DNA of 64,000 nt from Deroplatys truncata. Taxonomy: Eukaryota; Arthropoda; Insecta; Mantodea; Mantidae. This document shows positions 10,155 through 20,529 of this stretch, in pieces. The notes under the pieces are model-generated. The model was not told the DNA's origin and did not search any database. It worked only from the letters and a program-made list of their open reading frames with translations. Where the stretch lies: assembly GCA_030765065.1 (NCBI GenBank), contig CM060979.1, positions 13,049,001 through 13,113,000 on the forward strand. Reading direction: 5' to 3'. Each line of letters starts with the position of its first letter. Positions within the stretch are counted from its first letter, which is position 1. The translations under genes and the position numbers were made by a program.

Positions 10155-11104
10155 ACCTTGAAGCAGTATTTTTAACACTTAAATAATTTCAGTCTAATTA
10201 TATAATATATAAATTCAATAACCGCCCGCCTTAAAGCAATGTGTGTATGTAACAATATATAAAAAAAATGTATGTAAGTGTCATTGTATATGTCTGTATT
10301 ATTGTACCCATGTTATGTGAATATATTACATCATTTAATAATGTAGGAGCTGTGAGAATAATAGGTTAAAATTTGCTAACAATGAGGTAACCTTGAGGCA
10401 ATAATGACTTTGAGAGTTTAACAATACTGCTTCTGATTCTTGGAAGCAATAATGTAATTTTAGTGACAGTTTATAAAATAGCCAATCAACAACCAGAAAA
10501 AGCTTTAGTTAATGAAGGTATTCTATTGGATTAGGAATAGCCAATCAGAAACTGAAAAGGAGAAAATTTTACAAATTTACAGTTCAGTTGCCTGCAGACA
10601 GTGTTAGTAACTAGACGCAGCAAAAAGTGTCCTCAAGAAATTTAATATGTATTCGTGTGAGACGAAAATAGTTTGTGTTAAAAAGTACAAGTAATTCATA
10701 AACGAATCTCACAGCTCTCTCTATCAGTGAAGTGTTATTTAAATTGTATCAAGCATTAATAAAAGAAGTGAAGTAAAATTATAATCTGTGTAAGCCTACA
10801 TTCTTGTCGCATCACAACCCTGCCAAGACATCCATGTCTCTAACAAAAATACTGACGCAGCCGAGGCAAAGATAAATATATAATATTTAAAGAAACAGTC
10901 AAATTACAAAGTTAATACATTTTTTAAACTTGGGGCAAAGGCCATCTGGAAGTACATTTGGGACGAAGGCTACCGGAAACTGTTTACAATACGTGCGGTT
11001 GCAACTACTACAAGTTCGGCTCCCCAAAAGTTGAAACATAATACAACTCCTTCAACACAAACTACTTCAAATTGACGCCCAAAGCTGGTGCAAATAATGT
11101 AACA
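10155..11104 (+). repeat. 950-bp dispersed repeat, copy 3, with 8-bp flanking repeats
   Basis: This is the best-preserved copy. AACCATCT occurs at 10147-10154 and again at 11105-11112, exactly at the ends of homology with the other copies, and so defines a 950-bp unit. Landmarks are GCAGTATTTTTAAC, TAGGAGCTGTGAG, AGCCAATCAACAACC, AGCCAATCAGAAAC, AATAAAAGAAG, CTGACGCAGCCGAGGCAAA, then CTTGGGGCAAAGGCC units. There is no coding frame and no clear inverted ends. The class is unresolved; an LTR-derived non-autonomous element is one reading. Confidence 0.6.
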
Positions 11105-11159
11105 AACCATCTTTTCAAGTTCTGTGCACCACTTTGGCTAACTCTATAATACCAGGCAC

Positions 11160-11265
11160 TGATTAGGGTCACCTCCACCCCGTGCTTGGCGTGGAGCCGT
11201 GGTTAAGATACTTAACCTCTATGCAGGTAGCTTGAGTTTCATTCTCTATAGTGGATTGTTATCTT
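11160..11265 (+). repeat. Possible tRNA-derived SINE head
   Basis: GCGTGGAGCCGTGGTTAAG resembles a Pol III A box, and GGTAGCTTGAGTTTCATTC is a poor B-box match at suitable spacing. No second copy was found in the window. Confidence 0.3.
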
Positions 11266-11337
11266 TTATTTTTTACAACTTGTTTTACTGTAATGTAGAT
11301 AAATAATATTGCTGTGTTATTTCATTTCACTTACATA

Positions 11338-12525
11338 CGAGGATAATCCCAAAAGTAAGGTCTCCAATTTTTTTTAAAATACAAAGAAACTTTTATTGAC
11401 AAATGGAACATAGTTTTGAAGCTTTAACATATGTCTATTTTTCCACATAATCGCCATGTTGGTCGATGCATTTTTGTAGACACTGTGACAGTTTTTGTAT
11501 GACCATGTCATACCAACTTGCCGCCATGCTTTGAAAAAGTGATGGACCTCATTTTTCACTTCATCGTTGTCACCGAAGTGCCTTCCAGCCAAGTGTTCTT
11601 TCAACTTGGAAAACAAGTGGTAGTCACTGGGTGCTAAGTCCGGACTATAGGGTGGATGGGTGATGGTTTCCCATCCAAACTGTTGCAGAAGATTCATGGT
11701 TTGACGGGCGGTGTGGGGGCGAGCATTGCCATGGAGAAGGCTTATGGCCTTGCTCAACATTCCTCTTCTACGGTTCTGAATTGCCCGTCTGAGTTTTTTT
11801 AATGTCTAACAATACCTGTCGGCATTTATTGTTGTCCCAGGATCCATAAAGTCGACCAACAATATCCCCTTTCGATCCCAAAACACAGTTGCCATGACTT
11901 TACTAGCAGACTTTGTTCTCTTGAATTTTCGCAGCTTGGGTGAACTGGAATGCCGTCACTCACGTGATTGCTGTTTGGTCTCATGATCTTCTGTTAGCAT
12001 TCTTGGGACCCATCTTGCGCACACCTTCCAGAATTTCAACTCTTCAATCAAAGTCCGATGAATAATGCTTCGAGAAATCTCAGGAACAACAATGCAGAGC
12101 TGATTGAGAGTGATCCACTGATCTTGAAGCACGATTTGTTCAACCTTTGCGACTGTTTCGTCAGAAATGGAAGGTCTCCCACTTCTTTCCTCGTCATGAA
12201 TTTCCGTGCGACCATTTGCAAATTCTCTACACCATTTGCAGACATTTTTGACATCCATACACTTCCATCAACTGTCGATGAATTTCGATAGGTTTAACCC
12301 CTTTTGCACTCAAAAAGTGAATAACCGCGCGAACTTGGCGGTAGTGGCTAATGGGAGCTCCATTATAACTGGCTGCCAAGCCAAGACTGAGGGCACTAAG
12401 CGATGTGCGGTGGTTTCTGAAGAGAGTGGAGGGAGGAAGGAAAAAAGGAGTATGGCCAACATCCACACAAACAGTTTCTCTGAGATCCCAGCGCTTTGGG
12501 GACCTTACTTTTGGGATTACCCTCA
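11338..12525 (-). mobile_element. Mariner element, 1188 bp, internally deleted
   Basis: Terminal repeats of about 29 bp starting CGAGGATAATCCCAAAAGTA pair with the right end. TA flanks both sides (11336-11337 and 12526-12527). The minus-strand transposase keeps its N-terminal paired HTH domain and its C-terminal half but lacks the segment between them, including the first catalytic Asp. The length is near that of an intact mariner minus this deletion. Confidence 0.9.
11440..12258 (-). pseudogene. Mariner transposase, deleted and frameshifted
   Basis: The N-terminal frame has KNVCKWCREFANGRTEIHD, DEERSGRPS and ARWVPRMLTEDHE, the HTH and linker of a mariner. It then jumps to TKQQSREW, missing the (T)GDETW block with the first Asp. 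After frameshifts comes SLLHGNARPHTARQ, where the second Asp is Gly, then HPPYSPDLAPSDYHLF with 34 residues before the third Asp (D34D spacing). The loss of two catalytic residues means it cannot act as a transposase. Confidence 0.85.
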
Positions 12526-13164
12526 TATATAATTACAATAATGGTGAAATTTGTGGTTATAAAATTAAATTGAGTATGAAAGCTCCTACCGACCAATAAA
12601 TTAATGCCATGATTGCCATGGATGTTTTGGTTATGAATATTAAGTGTTGAAACACTGAAACATTTGTCTGTTTGAAATCTCATATATGAATTATTTTCTA
12701 GGAAAGCTTTTGTGATTATAGTTGTGTTCCCCATCATAACTACTACAAGAATGTGCACAGTCCTGTGGACAAAGCCTGGCTGTCCCAAGCACTCACAGAT
12801 GTACCCAATTTGAAGCCCGTCTCTCAAATGCTGGTTAGTTTTAAATCACAGAGTGTACATCGTGTGTTTAGAAGGCACACATCTACATCCTGTAAAAACT
12901 TCAGTATGATGTTTTAAATAGTCTCTGATATAATGGGTCATGAATTTAGCAAATTTAACATTGACTGGATTGCTTTTAATCTCCCCTTACATAAGTTACA
13001 CTAAAAATTCAAGCTCTTAACATATGTCTGCTCATTTAATCAGTAACACCTATTAAAAGACATTGCCATCATAAATTACCACAATTTTATTCAAAATTTA
13101 TTACACAATGTGGAATAAAAAATTTTATACTACGGAATAAGAAATTAAACTGGCTAACACTTAC

Positions 13165-13215
13165 CGTTTCTTCCTGTCTTGCTTGAACTGCTGGACTATC
13201 TACTGCATCATTAGG
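13165..13215 (-). CDS. Nedd4: Nedd4 small exon (51 bp) upstream of WW2
   Basis: An acceptor TACTTGTTACAG and a strong donor ACG/GTAAGT on the minus strand enclose 51 bp reading PNDAVDSPAVQARQEET in phase 0-0. It sits directly upstream of the WW2 exon, which also enters in phase 0, so joining preserves frame with or without this exon. The Pro/Ser/Gln/Glu-rich content fits the WW1-WW2 linker. The exon may be alternative. Confidence 0.72.
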
Positions 13216-13643
13216 CTGTAACAAGTATAAATAAAATGACATTTTAGGCATGTATAGAAGCAGTTAATACAAAAGTATATATCATTCTCCCAAAAAAGTT
13301 CACCACAACAGAGATGATCTATTCTTGATACCTCAAAGTTTAATTTGTATTCCGCATCAGAAAACTTTTCAGTTGTTTCCAGCTGACCAAGGATATTTTT
13401 TCATCTGCTTGCAATTCTTTCAATGTAATGTAGATTAACCAACTTTAGCAATGCTATTGGTACTTCTGATTCCTGTATTGAATCATCATGATTTGTTCAT
13501 AATAAATAGCATATATTCAATTTTGTACTCTTTTGTGGTTTATATTTCCATACTAGCAGCTAGAGATGGCTGTAATAGCTGCTACAGATCACAGCCTACT
13601 TGATTAAGTTTTTTGCATAAGCACTTACATCACAAATACAATA

Positions 13644-14895
13644 CGACAGGCACTATTTATGTTTTGAGCCTTGGCAACCCTGAATGTTGTAGGTGCCATC
13701 TGACGTTTCCAATGGAAAGTTTAACATCTTTTACCATAATCTACTTCAAACATTTTGTCAATAGTGTCATTTGTTTTGTTTACACTAACTTGAAAATTGT
13801 GTGTCAACAAAAACATGGAATTAACTCGTGAAAATGTTCGTGCAATGATTTATTACGACTTTCGACGTGGATTATCAAGACAAGAGTACATCGATCAACT
13901 AACTTCCACATTTGGCAACGAAGCTCCATCCTTTGTCACTGTGAAACGCTGGTATAACAAATTTAATCGAGGCCGCCATTTCCCCAATGATAAAGTTGGT
14001 GAAGGTCGTCCAAAATCAGTTGTTGTGCCAGAAAACATTGATGCTGTGCAAAAACTAACAATGAAAGATCGTCATGCGACATATTGTGAGATTGAGGCAA
14101 CCCTAGGCATTAGTTTCACCAGCATATATAAAATATTGCATGATTATTTAGTCGTAAAAAAGGTTTGCTCTCGTTGGATCCCACATAATTTGACCATGTC
14201 AAAAAGATGCTCATGTTGATTGGTGTACAAAAATGCTCAAAAAATGCAATGGTGGTGCCTCAAAAGACGTATATAAGATTGTAACAGGTGACGAATCATG
14301 GATCTATGCGTATGAGTCTGAACATAAACAGCAGTCGACTGTATGGGTGTTTCAAGATGAAGCAAATCCAACAAAAGTTGTTCGTATTCAAAGCACTTCG
14401 AAGCAAATGATCGCCTGCTTTTTCAGCAAAACTGGCCATGTGGCAACAGTGCCTTTAGAGGAACGTAAAATGGTTGTTTGCCGGAAGTCTTCGGTGAAGT
14501 AAGGAAAACCAACAAGAGCCGTAGGATTGTTCTTCATCAAGACAATGCGAGCGCACACACATCTCGTCTATCAACAGAGTATTTGAAGGCTCAAAAAATC
14601 AAATTGATGGGTCATCCGCCATACAGTCCTGATTTGGCACCCAATGACTTCTTTTTGTTCCCAAACATCAAGAATAAATTGTGTGGACGATTTTCGTTGG
14701 CAGAAGCAGCCATTGATCCCTTCAAAAACCATGTTTTGGAGGTGTCTCAAGAAGACTGGAATAAATGCTTTGACAAACGGTTCAAACAGATGCAAAAGTG
14801 TATTGATCATAAAGGATTTTGAAAAACAATAAAGCAGTTTTCAATCAGAAATTACTTTGTTTTAATTATTAGGCTCAAAATATAAATAGTGCTCG
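13644..14895 (+). mobile_element. Mariner element, 1252 bp, nearly full length
   Basis: Inverted ends share CACTATTTATGTTTTGAGCC with small differences near the tip. TA flanks the element at 13642-13643 and 14896-14897. The transposase frame runs 13815-14820. This is the best-preserved mariner in the window, and its three catalytic Asp motifs are all present. Confidence 0.9.
13815..14820 (+). pseudogene. Mariner transposase with two frame breaks
   Basis: The start ATG gives MELTRENVRAMIYYDFRRG. HTH domains run through KRWYNKFNRG and GRPKSVV to SRWIPHNLT. A frameshift near 14200 follows, then VTGDESWIYAYE (first Asp), HVATVPLEERK, a second frameshift near 14470, and LHQDNASAHTSR (second Asp) with GHPPYSPDLAPNDFFLF (third Asp). 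There are exactly 34 residues between the second and third Asp, the D34D mariner signature. All catalytic residues survive; only the frame is lost, so the insertion is relatively young. Confidence 0.9.
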
Positions 14896-14897
14896 TA

Positions 14898-15870
14898 TAC
14901 TATGACTGTCAATGAAATTAAAATGTTGAAACTTAACCACTCTTTCGCACTGTTATCTCCTTTAAGCTGCTTCTTAATTATGAACACTCGTACTGTAAAA
15001 CATTTATGTAAACTATGTCGCTCTACTCCCAGTTGTTCAAGTTTCATTCTCTCTACTTCCAAATGAAAATCAAACTCAAGAATCGAAATTTTAAGATTAA
15101 AAACAGAAGCACTATTAACAGTGACTTTGAGTCACCCAGTTTCGTTTTATACAACTTTTAATTAGTGAAGGTGCGTGTCAAAAAGTGTGTTTCAATCTAC
15201 CATCATTTTAAGATTGTTTTATTTTGACGTATCCTTGGATTATCACATACATTAAAACTTAATTTCTAAGTATACAAACATTTTTATCACTAGAGCCCAG
15301 ATGTTTGGTCATTTATAAGAATCAAAATATAGTGGCAAAATAGGCAATAAAAACAAGGCATTATAAATTTTAAACAGTCATATTCATAATATATTTAATA
15401 ACCAATATTTGTTTTAAAAATTATACATTTTTATTGTTGCACATTACATCAACTAATGATTTTACACAAATCTAATGAAAAATGTGACTGTTTGCTAGAT
15501 GTGGCAAGGGCTTTTGAAGTAGCCTTATTTTCTTGTCACCACTCTTTGAAGTGAAAGCAGATTTGTGCTTTGTTGCTAGCCAGGTTGATTGATAAAATAC
15601 TTTTCACAAACCTTACACAAAACTGTTCCATCAGTTGAAAACACATTGACAAGAAATTCACTACATGACTGTGAAGTTTACTTTTCAATGATTCACTGAA
15701 TTTAGGCATCATAATTAAATGTTACATTGGCGTTCATGTGACAGTAACATTCGTCAAAAAGTTTTCCCTACAATACTTCCTGATACTGGGGAACCCACTT
15801 TCACAGAAAAATCTAAACCCTTATCAGATAAAAATTACAAGTGCTGTCCAACATCTAGACTCAGGATCAG
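14898..15870. other. Intronic sequence, no feature recognised
   Basis: AT-rich, with no exon with splice sites, no terminal repeats and no protein motif seen. Short open frames look random. Confidence 0.4.
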
Positions 15871-15879
15871 CCAAGAAGG

Positions 15880-16600
15880 CGGTTATCTGCTAGAAGCGCA
15901 GTAAACCGGAAGTGTCACACGTCCTTTTCACAACCAATGCGCTTCAATTTAGTGTCGCCGTGCAAGCAGAAGTATTCAATATTCAAATTTAAAGTTTTCT
16001 TTTATTTTGTGCGAAGAAAATATAGTGCTGATATGAACCATAATGGAAGATAAAACAATACATTAGATATTACAGAGACAAGCAAAAGAAACTGTGTATT
16101 GTGTGCGTAATTATTTCAGAAAGCACTTGAAGGTAAAATGTGAAGTACCGATGATTCTGCCTCCTGTGTTGCCTGCCACAGCTCAGGAGAAGACAACAAA
16201 TGCACTTGGAGTTGGGCTACGAACAGCGCAACAAATTTGTAAACAAGTCAACAATACAGTACTGGGGCCCCAATATTCAAATCACTAGGCAAGCGACACA
16301 ATCGTAATAAGGAAGTTACTGTTTAGATTACCAGCAAAAACGTTGCTGGTATAATTTTTTATTTATATGTGAGAGGAGTATACCGGACAGCAGACAATTC
16401 GGTTGTAAAGATGAGAGAAGCTGAAAATGTTCAGGGTGGAAAAGCCTTAATGCTGCATATTTTAAAAGATATGGGATTTAAGTAAAACATACTAATGATG
16501 GCAGGAAGTTTTTAATGGAAAGAAGCAACATTCTTGCAGGAAGAATGATATCTTTATGCTCTATGCACAAGATAAGGAAAGAGGTTTATGTACGTGTTAC
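15880..16600 (+). pseudogene. Possible DDE transposase N-terminal fragment
   Basis: A frame reading AKETVYCVRNYFRKH, then TTNALGVGLRTAQQICKQ, and after breaks GRKFLMERSNILAGRM resembles the N-terminal region of IS630/Tc1-related transposases found in insects (V-NV--YF, A--TG-S--TV-RI, NGRK-LMER-DI---R). The DDE core is absent. A similar fragment appears near 53.8-54.05 kb. The call is tentative. Confidence 0.4.
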
Positions 16601-17110
16601 TAATGCACAAACATTTTTTCCCTTTATTTTGTTTTTATTCCTTTTATCTGTCCATTATTTAATCTGTGTGATGATAGAACTGTTTATTTTTACAGTAATT
16701 GTGCTCAAATGAATGTTTAGTAATATGTCAGTATCATTTTTGATCCCATCTCTGCAAGTGGAATCATATGGCAACACTGACTGCAATATATGGCTCTTTT
16801 CATGTGCCAAATCTTAATTTCCACCCACCTTGATAGCTGAAATGGAGTCTAAGAGTTCTCTGAATGTAATAGAAAAATTAAAAATAAATTGAAAAACTTT
16901 AGATTGATTTTAAAAAGGCTGAAATTGGTATTTATAATTATTCAAACAGGTCACTATACCTTAAAAAGGCAAAATAGACAAAATAAAAGTTGGTTCTATC
17001 ACTTCCAATGATAGAAAACAAAATTATATCTACAATACTTTTGATTTATTATCACTCAGTAATAACGCCATTTTGCCTAACATCCAGGCTCCATTTATCA
17101 TTATGCCTAC
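16600..17110. other. Intronic sequence, no feature recognised
   Basis: No exon, inverted repeat or transposon motif was seen between the transposase-like fragment and the acidic Nedd4 exon. Confidence 0.4.
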
Positions 17111-17167
17111 CTCTTGTTCATTTTCTAATTCATTGTCATCTTCATCTTCAGTTTCTAAGTCACTTTC
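17111..17167 (-). CDS. Nedd4: Nedd4 small acidic exon (57 bp)
   Basis: On the minus strand, an acceptor ending GCTGAATAG and a donor GAG/GTAGGC enclose 57 bp that read ESDLETEDEDDNELENEQE in phase 0. The other two frames have stops. The in-frame, phase 0-0 design and the very acidic sequence suggest a cassette that can be included or skipped without changing frame. It sits between linker exons in the region joining WW1 to WW2. Assignment to the gene rests on strand, phase and splice sites, since I do not recognise the peptide. Confidence 0.62.
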
Positions 17168-17499
17168 CTATTCAGCAATAAGAGAAGCATGCACAAAACA
17201 AAATTACATGCCATAAAGTATTAAATACAGCATTCTCAGGAAGAAGACAAATGCAATAAAATACACTAAAATCTGCAAAAACGTGTGCAATTTTTAAATT
17301 TATAAAGCAAATATGTAAACCAACTGCTGCAAAACAATTTGGTATTAGGCTTTGTTGTTAAGATATGTGGCAGTTGAGAGGAATGTCTAATTTAGAATGT
17401 CACCTCTATCATTCACCGAATCTCAAATGAGGGTCACTAGTTAAGTATTGAGACAACAATGAATACTCATAGAAACATTTTGTTTGTTCCATTTTCTCA

Positions 17500-17690
17500 C
17501 AGGCACTCTATGGAGCATACCATCCTTTGGAGCCAATTCTGGAAGCATGCACACTATTCTGGCACTATAGATAACTCCTCCATGCATTCTGCAATTGCTA
17601 CTTTTGGGCTAGAATATCCATGACCTAGAAGTCAGTTCTTCACAGTAGGGAACAGGAAGAAATCGCATGGTGTCAGGTCATGCCTTAAAG
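17500..17690 (-). pseudogene. Mariner transposase C-terminal remnant
   Basis: The minus frame reads RHDLTPCDFFLFPTVKN, the third-Asp motif, then LLGHGYSSPKVAIAECMEE with stops. It belongs to the mariner with ends at 17428 and 22121. Confidence 0.7.
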
Positions 17691-18076
17691 GTTTAAAATT
17701 CCAGAACTGTGAGCCATATTGCAAAAAAAAATTGCTGCAGTATTCAAATGTGTGTTGTGGCTAGCTTGACATGTTTACTGTTTTATTGGTTTCCACAGCC
17801 ACAATACACAGCTGTGTTTATTACCACCTGCCATACCCAATGTTGAATGGTGTCTTTTTAGATCTTGTATGACAATTTAATTAAATTTATCTCTGTACTT
17901 TTTATGAAATTATTTTACAATGATCTAGAATATTCTTTTATGCTAATTTTTGCCATTACCTCTTAGGACTGTAATTTCATAAAACTCCCATGCTAACTAT
18001 AATAAAGCGCCAAACATTCATTGATATTCACAGAAATGAGAATGAAAACATCAGTAGAATTTTTTTTATTTATCTA

Positions 18077-18866
18077 AAGCCGCTTGTACACAATCAAATT
18101 TTTGTCAAATTCAATACTTTACGGGAGTTTTTAAGAGTTGTCCCAAGTTCACAACTTTTCTTGTCAAATCGCTTCCAATATTTTGAAGTCTTTGAAAACC
18201 TTGAAAATAAATAAGGACGTGCTCTAAATGATCAAAGAGTTGAAAACGATTTGATGGCTTTGGCCAATAAAATGCGAGAATTTTCATTACGTCACACTAT
18301 CTGCAACATGGCTGAAAGCGAAAAGTAAACAAAAATGGCTACCTGGCTAAGGTAAGTCGTATGCGAAGTGATTAGGTTATACATAAGCTGGTCATGTCTG
18401 TACATCGAGAGCTCTGTGGATCACCACAAGATGGAGCAGATAAAAGCGATTATGAAGAAATAATTGCCAAGCAGTTTACCGAACATTAATGCAATGTTAT
18501 ATAGTGTGGTTAATCCATCAGTTGGTGTTATTTTCATTATATTCCACACTCATAATGTCATTTCATTGGATATAATACGTGAAAGTGCTACATAATATTA
18601 GTAAAGAACAATATTTCATTGTGAATTGTTATACTGTGACGCAAATACTAAACTGCTTTGCACGTGATAAATTATCAATGTGTTCTGAAGGGTTTCAGTT
18701 TGGCGAACTTGTAAATACACGTTTTTTGACATTGCCAAGTCTGGTGAAGTCTTGCCAGGTCTTGCCAAGTCTTTTCCAATCTTGTCACATATTGAAAAAT
18801 ATTTACAATTTTTCTTGTAAACTCTTGAATTGAAAAAAAAGTTTGATCGTGTACAAGGGGCTCTAG
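18077..18866. mobile_element. MITE with CTTGTACAC ends
   Basis: AGCCGCTTGTACACAATCAA at the left and AGCCCCTTGTACACGATCAA reversed at the right form inverted termini about 790 bp apart. The interior is non-coding and includes short tandem repeats of CTTGCCAAGTCTG type at 18725-18785. CTA occurs just outside each end, but the exact duplication is ambiguous. The element sits between the C-terminal and middle parts of the mariner transposase and explains part of that gap. Confidence 0.7.
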
Positions 18867-19188
18867 CCTCCCCCACAACAATCTTTAAAATTCTGGAAAT
18901 GTTGTAGCACCTGTAAAAAAATTGTTAGGGGTGAAAGATTCTCCAAATGTTTAGTCATTTTTACAAAAGATGAAAAATTATGAAACAATAGATATCATAT
19001 AACATTCAAAAAATAATTATTTGATTAACAAGATCTTTCCTGAATCAATTACCTGAAGATTTAATCTGAAATAAATCAAAGTGATATGGATATTTCACGT
19101 TGATATTGTAATGAAAAGAAGCTAGAAACAGTGATGTGTATTGAATTTAATTTAAAGGTGAGTCGGAATTGTTACACTAACATCACTT

Positions 19189-19245
19189 AAGTTTACTCAC
19201 TTAACATGTTTCGGGAAACGGTTGTTCCCATCCTCAGAAGTTAAA
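19189..19245 (-). ncRNA. Hammerhead-ribozyme-like motif, left Penelope copy
   Basis: On the minus strand: core CTGAGGA, a stem of GGGAAC-loop-GTTTCCC, GAAAC, then ATGTT with predicted cleavage after the last T, and a helix-I partner around AAGTGAG against the upstream AACTT. Hammerhead motifs are known in Penelope-like terminal regions. One base (T) between the core and stem II departs from the textbook form, and no folding was run. Confidence 0.55.
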
Positions 19246-19640
19246 TCGACTGGCCCGTGTTGTTGGTGTTTCCGTTTTTTGGACTGGATCCTGTGGTGGC
19301 ATCTTGTGGTGGAGAAATGTACTTCCAGAGAGGATTTGGTGGCGGCAAATCAAAATTCATTAGATGTGTGTTGTGTTTTAGAATGGTGATCTTCTCCCAT
19401 GCACCTAATTCGGCTGCAAATTTGGCTGGTTTGACTAATGTAATATTGGGTTTGATGTTGTGATTAGTGATCCAAAAATGGTGTGAAACTGCAGATTTGT
19501 CCATTTGTTTGTATTTAATACATCTCATGTGCTCCTTTAACCTAGTTTCTAGGTTTCTTTTTGTCTTACCTATGTATACTTTATTGCAATCTGAACAATT
19601 GATTTTATAGATTCCAGCTTTTTTGTATAATTTGTAACAA
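19241..19640 (-). pseudogene. Penelope-like GIY-YIG endonuclease domain, left copy
   Basis: The minus frame has AGIYKINCSDCNKVYIGKTK, then ETRLKEHMRC and SHHFWITNH, ending GNTNNTGQSI. The GIY and YIG boxes, the Arg of RLKEH and a Cys-Cys plus His-His set lying between and after them are the signature of Penelope-like endonucleases, which nick target DNA for reverse transcription. The RT domain that should precede it is missing, so this is a C-terminal fragment of the element's protein. Confidence 0.88.
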
Positions 19641-19668
19641 GTTAAAAGACCCCATTCCACAAGACAAA

Positions 19669-20049
19669 AAAGCTGGAATCTATAAAATCAATTGTTCAGA
19701 TTGCAATAAAGTATACATAGGTAAGACAAAAAGAAACCTAGAAACTAGGCTAAAGGAGCACATGAGATGTATTAAATACAAACAAATGGACAAATCTGCA
19801 GTTTCACACCATTTTTGGATCACTAATCACAACATCAAACCCAATATTACATTAGTCAAACCAGCCAAATTTGCAGCCGAATTAGATGCATGGGAAAAGA
19901 TCACCATTCTAAAACACAACACACATCTAATGAATTTTGATTTGCCGCCACCAAATCCTCTCTGGAAGTACATTTCTCCACCACAAGATGCCACCACAGG
20001 ATCCAGTCCAAAAAACGGAAACACCAACAACACGGGCCAGTCGATTTAA
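19669..20049 (+). pseudogene. Penelope-like GIY-YIG endonuclease domain, right copy
   Basis: This is the mirror copy of the left domain on the opposite strand, open from about 19669 to the stop at 20049. It carries the same GIYKI, VYIGKTK, RLKEH and SHHFWITNH motifs and differs at only a few residues (ELDAWEK against ELGAWEK). Near-identity of the arms points to a recent origin or conversion between arms. Confidence 0.88.
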
Positions 20050-20097
20050 CTTCTGAGGATGGGAACAACCGTTTCCCGAAACATGTTAAGTGAGTAA
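20045..20097 (+). ncRNA. Hammerhead-ribozyme-like motif, right Penelope copy
   Basis: Plus strand: core CTGAGGA at 20053-20059, stem II arms GGGAAC and GTTTCCC, GAA at 20078-20080, and a short palindromic helix III ACATGT. U17 is at 20087 followed by AAGTGAG. ACTT before the core can pair with AAGT after the cleavage site. It is the exact reverse complement of the left copy. Confidence 0.55.
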
Positions 20098-20233
20098 ACT
20101 TAAGTGATGTTAGCGTAACAATTCCGACTCACCTTTAAATTAAATGGATATTTCATCCAATTTTTCCAGTATGTAATCACTAGTTTTAGTAGATCCAGTA
20201 TTAGTAGACACCCTGCTTGCGGAAACTCCATTG

Positions 20234-20510
20234 TTACATAAGCAGGTGAGTTGATGCATTGTCACAAAATACCTTTAGTCCTGTCTTTGCACACTGTTCT
20301 TGGATTTTCTGAAACACTTTCAGAAGGCAAACTTCTGAGTAACATTTTGCAGCAACAGTTCTCTGATTTTCAAGCACAATGGTTGCCACATAACTTCTTA
20401 TGGAGAAAAAAGAAGCAACCATTTTCTTTCTCACACCCCTTGGCCTCTTGACTTTGATGGGTGGTTGATCATCGGAGATATTGCAAATGAAGGATTGGTA
20501 TTTTGTTTTT
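20234..20510 (-). pseudogene. Mariner transposase, middle fragment
   Basis: The minus frame reads GVRKKMVASFFSIRSYVATI, then LENQRTVAAKCYSEVCLLKV and CDNASTH, the block from VASFFSK-GHVATI-LE to the second catalytic Asp (HHDNASAH). It belongs to the mariner spanning 17428-22121. The Penelope-like dimer lies immediately 3' of it. Confidence 0.75.
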
Positions 20511-20529
20511 CTGAATCAAACTGATATAT

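Larger units (their letters stand above)
19098..20143. mobile_element. Penelope-like element, inverted dimer of 3' ends
   Basis: Two copies of a Penelope-like 3' region lie head to head, minus copy left and plus copy right, about 490 bp each and nearly identical, joined by a spacer of roughly 40 bp (about 19622-19660). The unit is flanked by the 12-bp direct repeat ATGGATATTTCA (19086-19097 and 20144-20155), so it inserted as one piece. Each half encodes a GIY-YIG endonuclease domain and ends in a hammerhead-like motif followed by GTTACACTAACATCACTT-type sequence in reverse. No reverse transcriptase is present. Confidence 0.88.

Noticed and set aside
19257..19463. Open frames antisense to the GIY-YIG domain
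   Set aside because: They are shadows of the endonuclease frame on the other strand.
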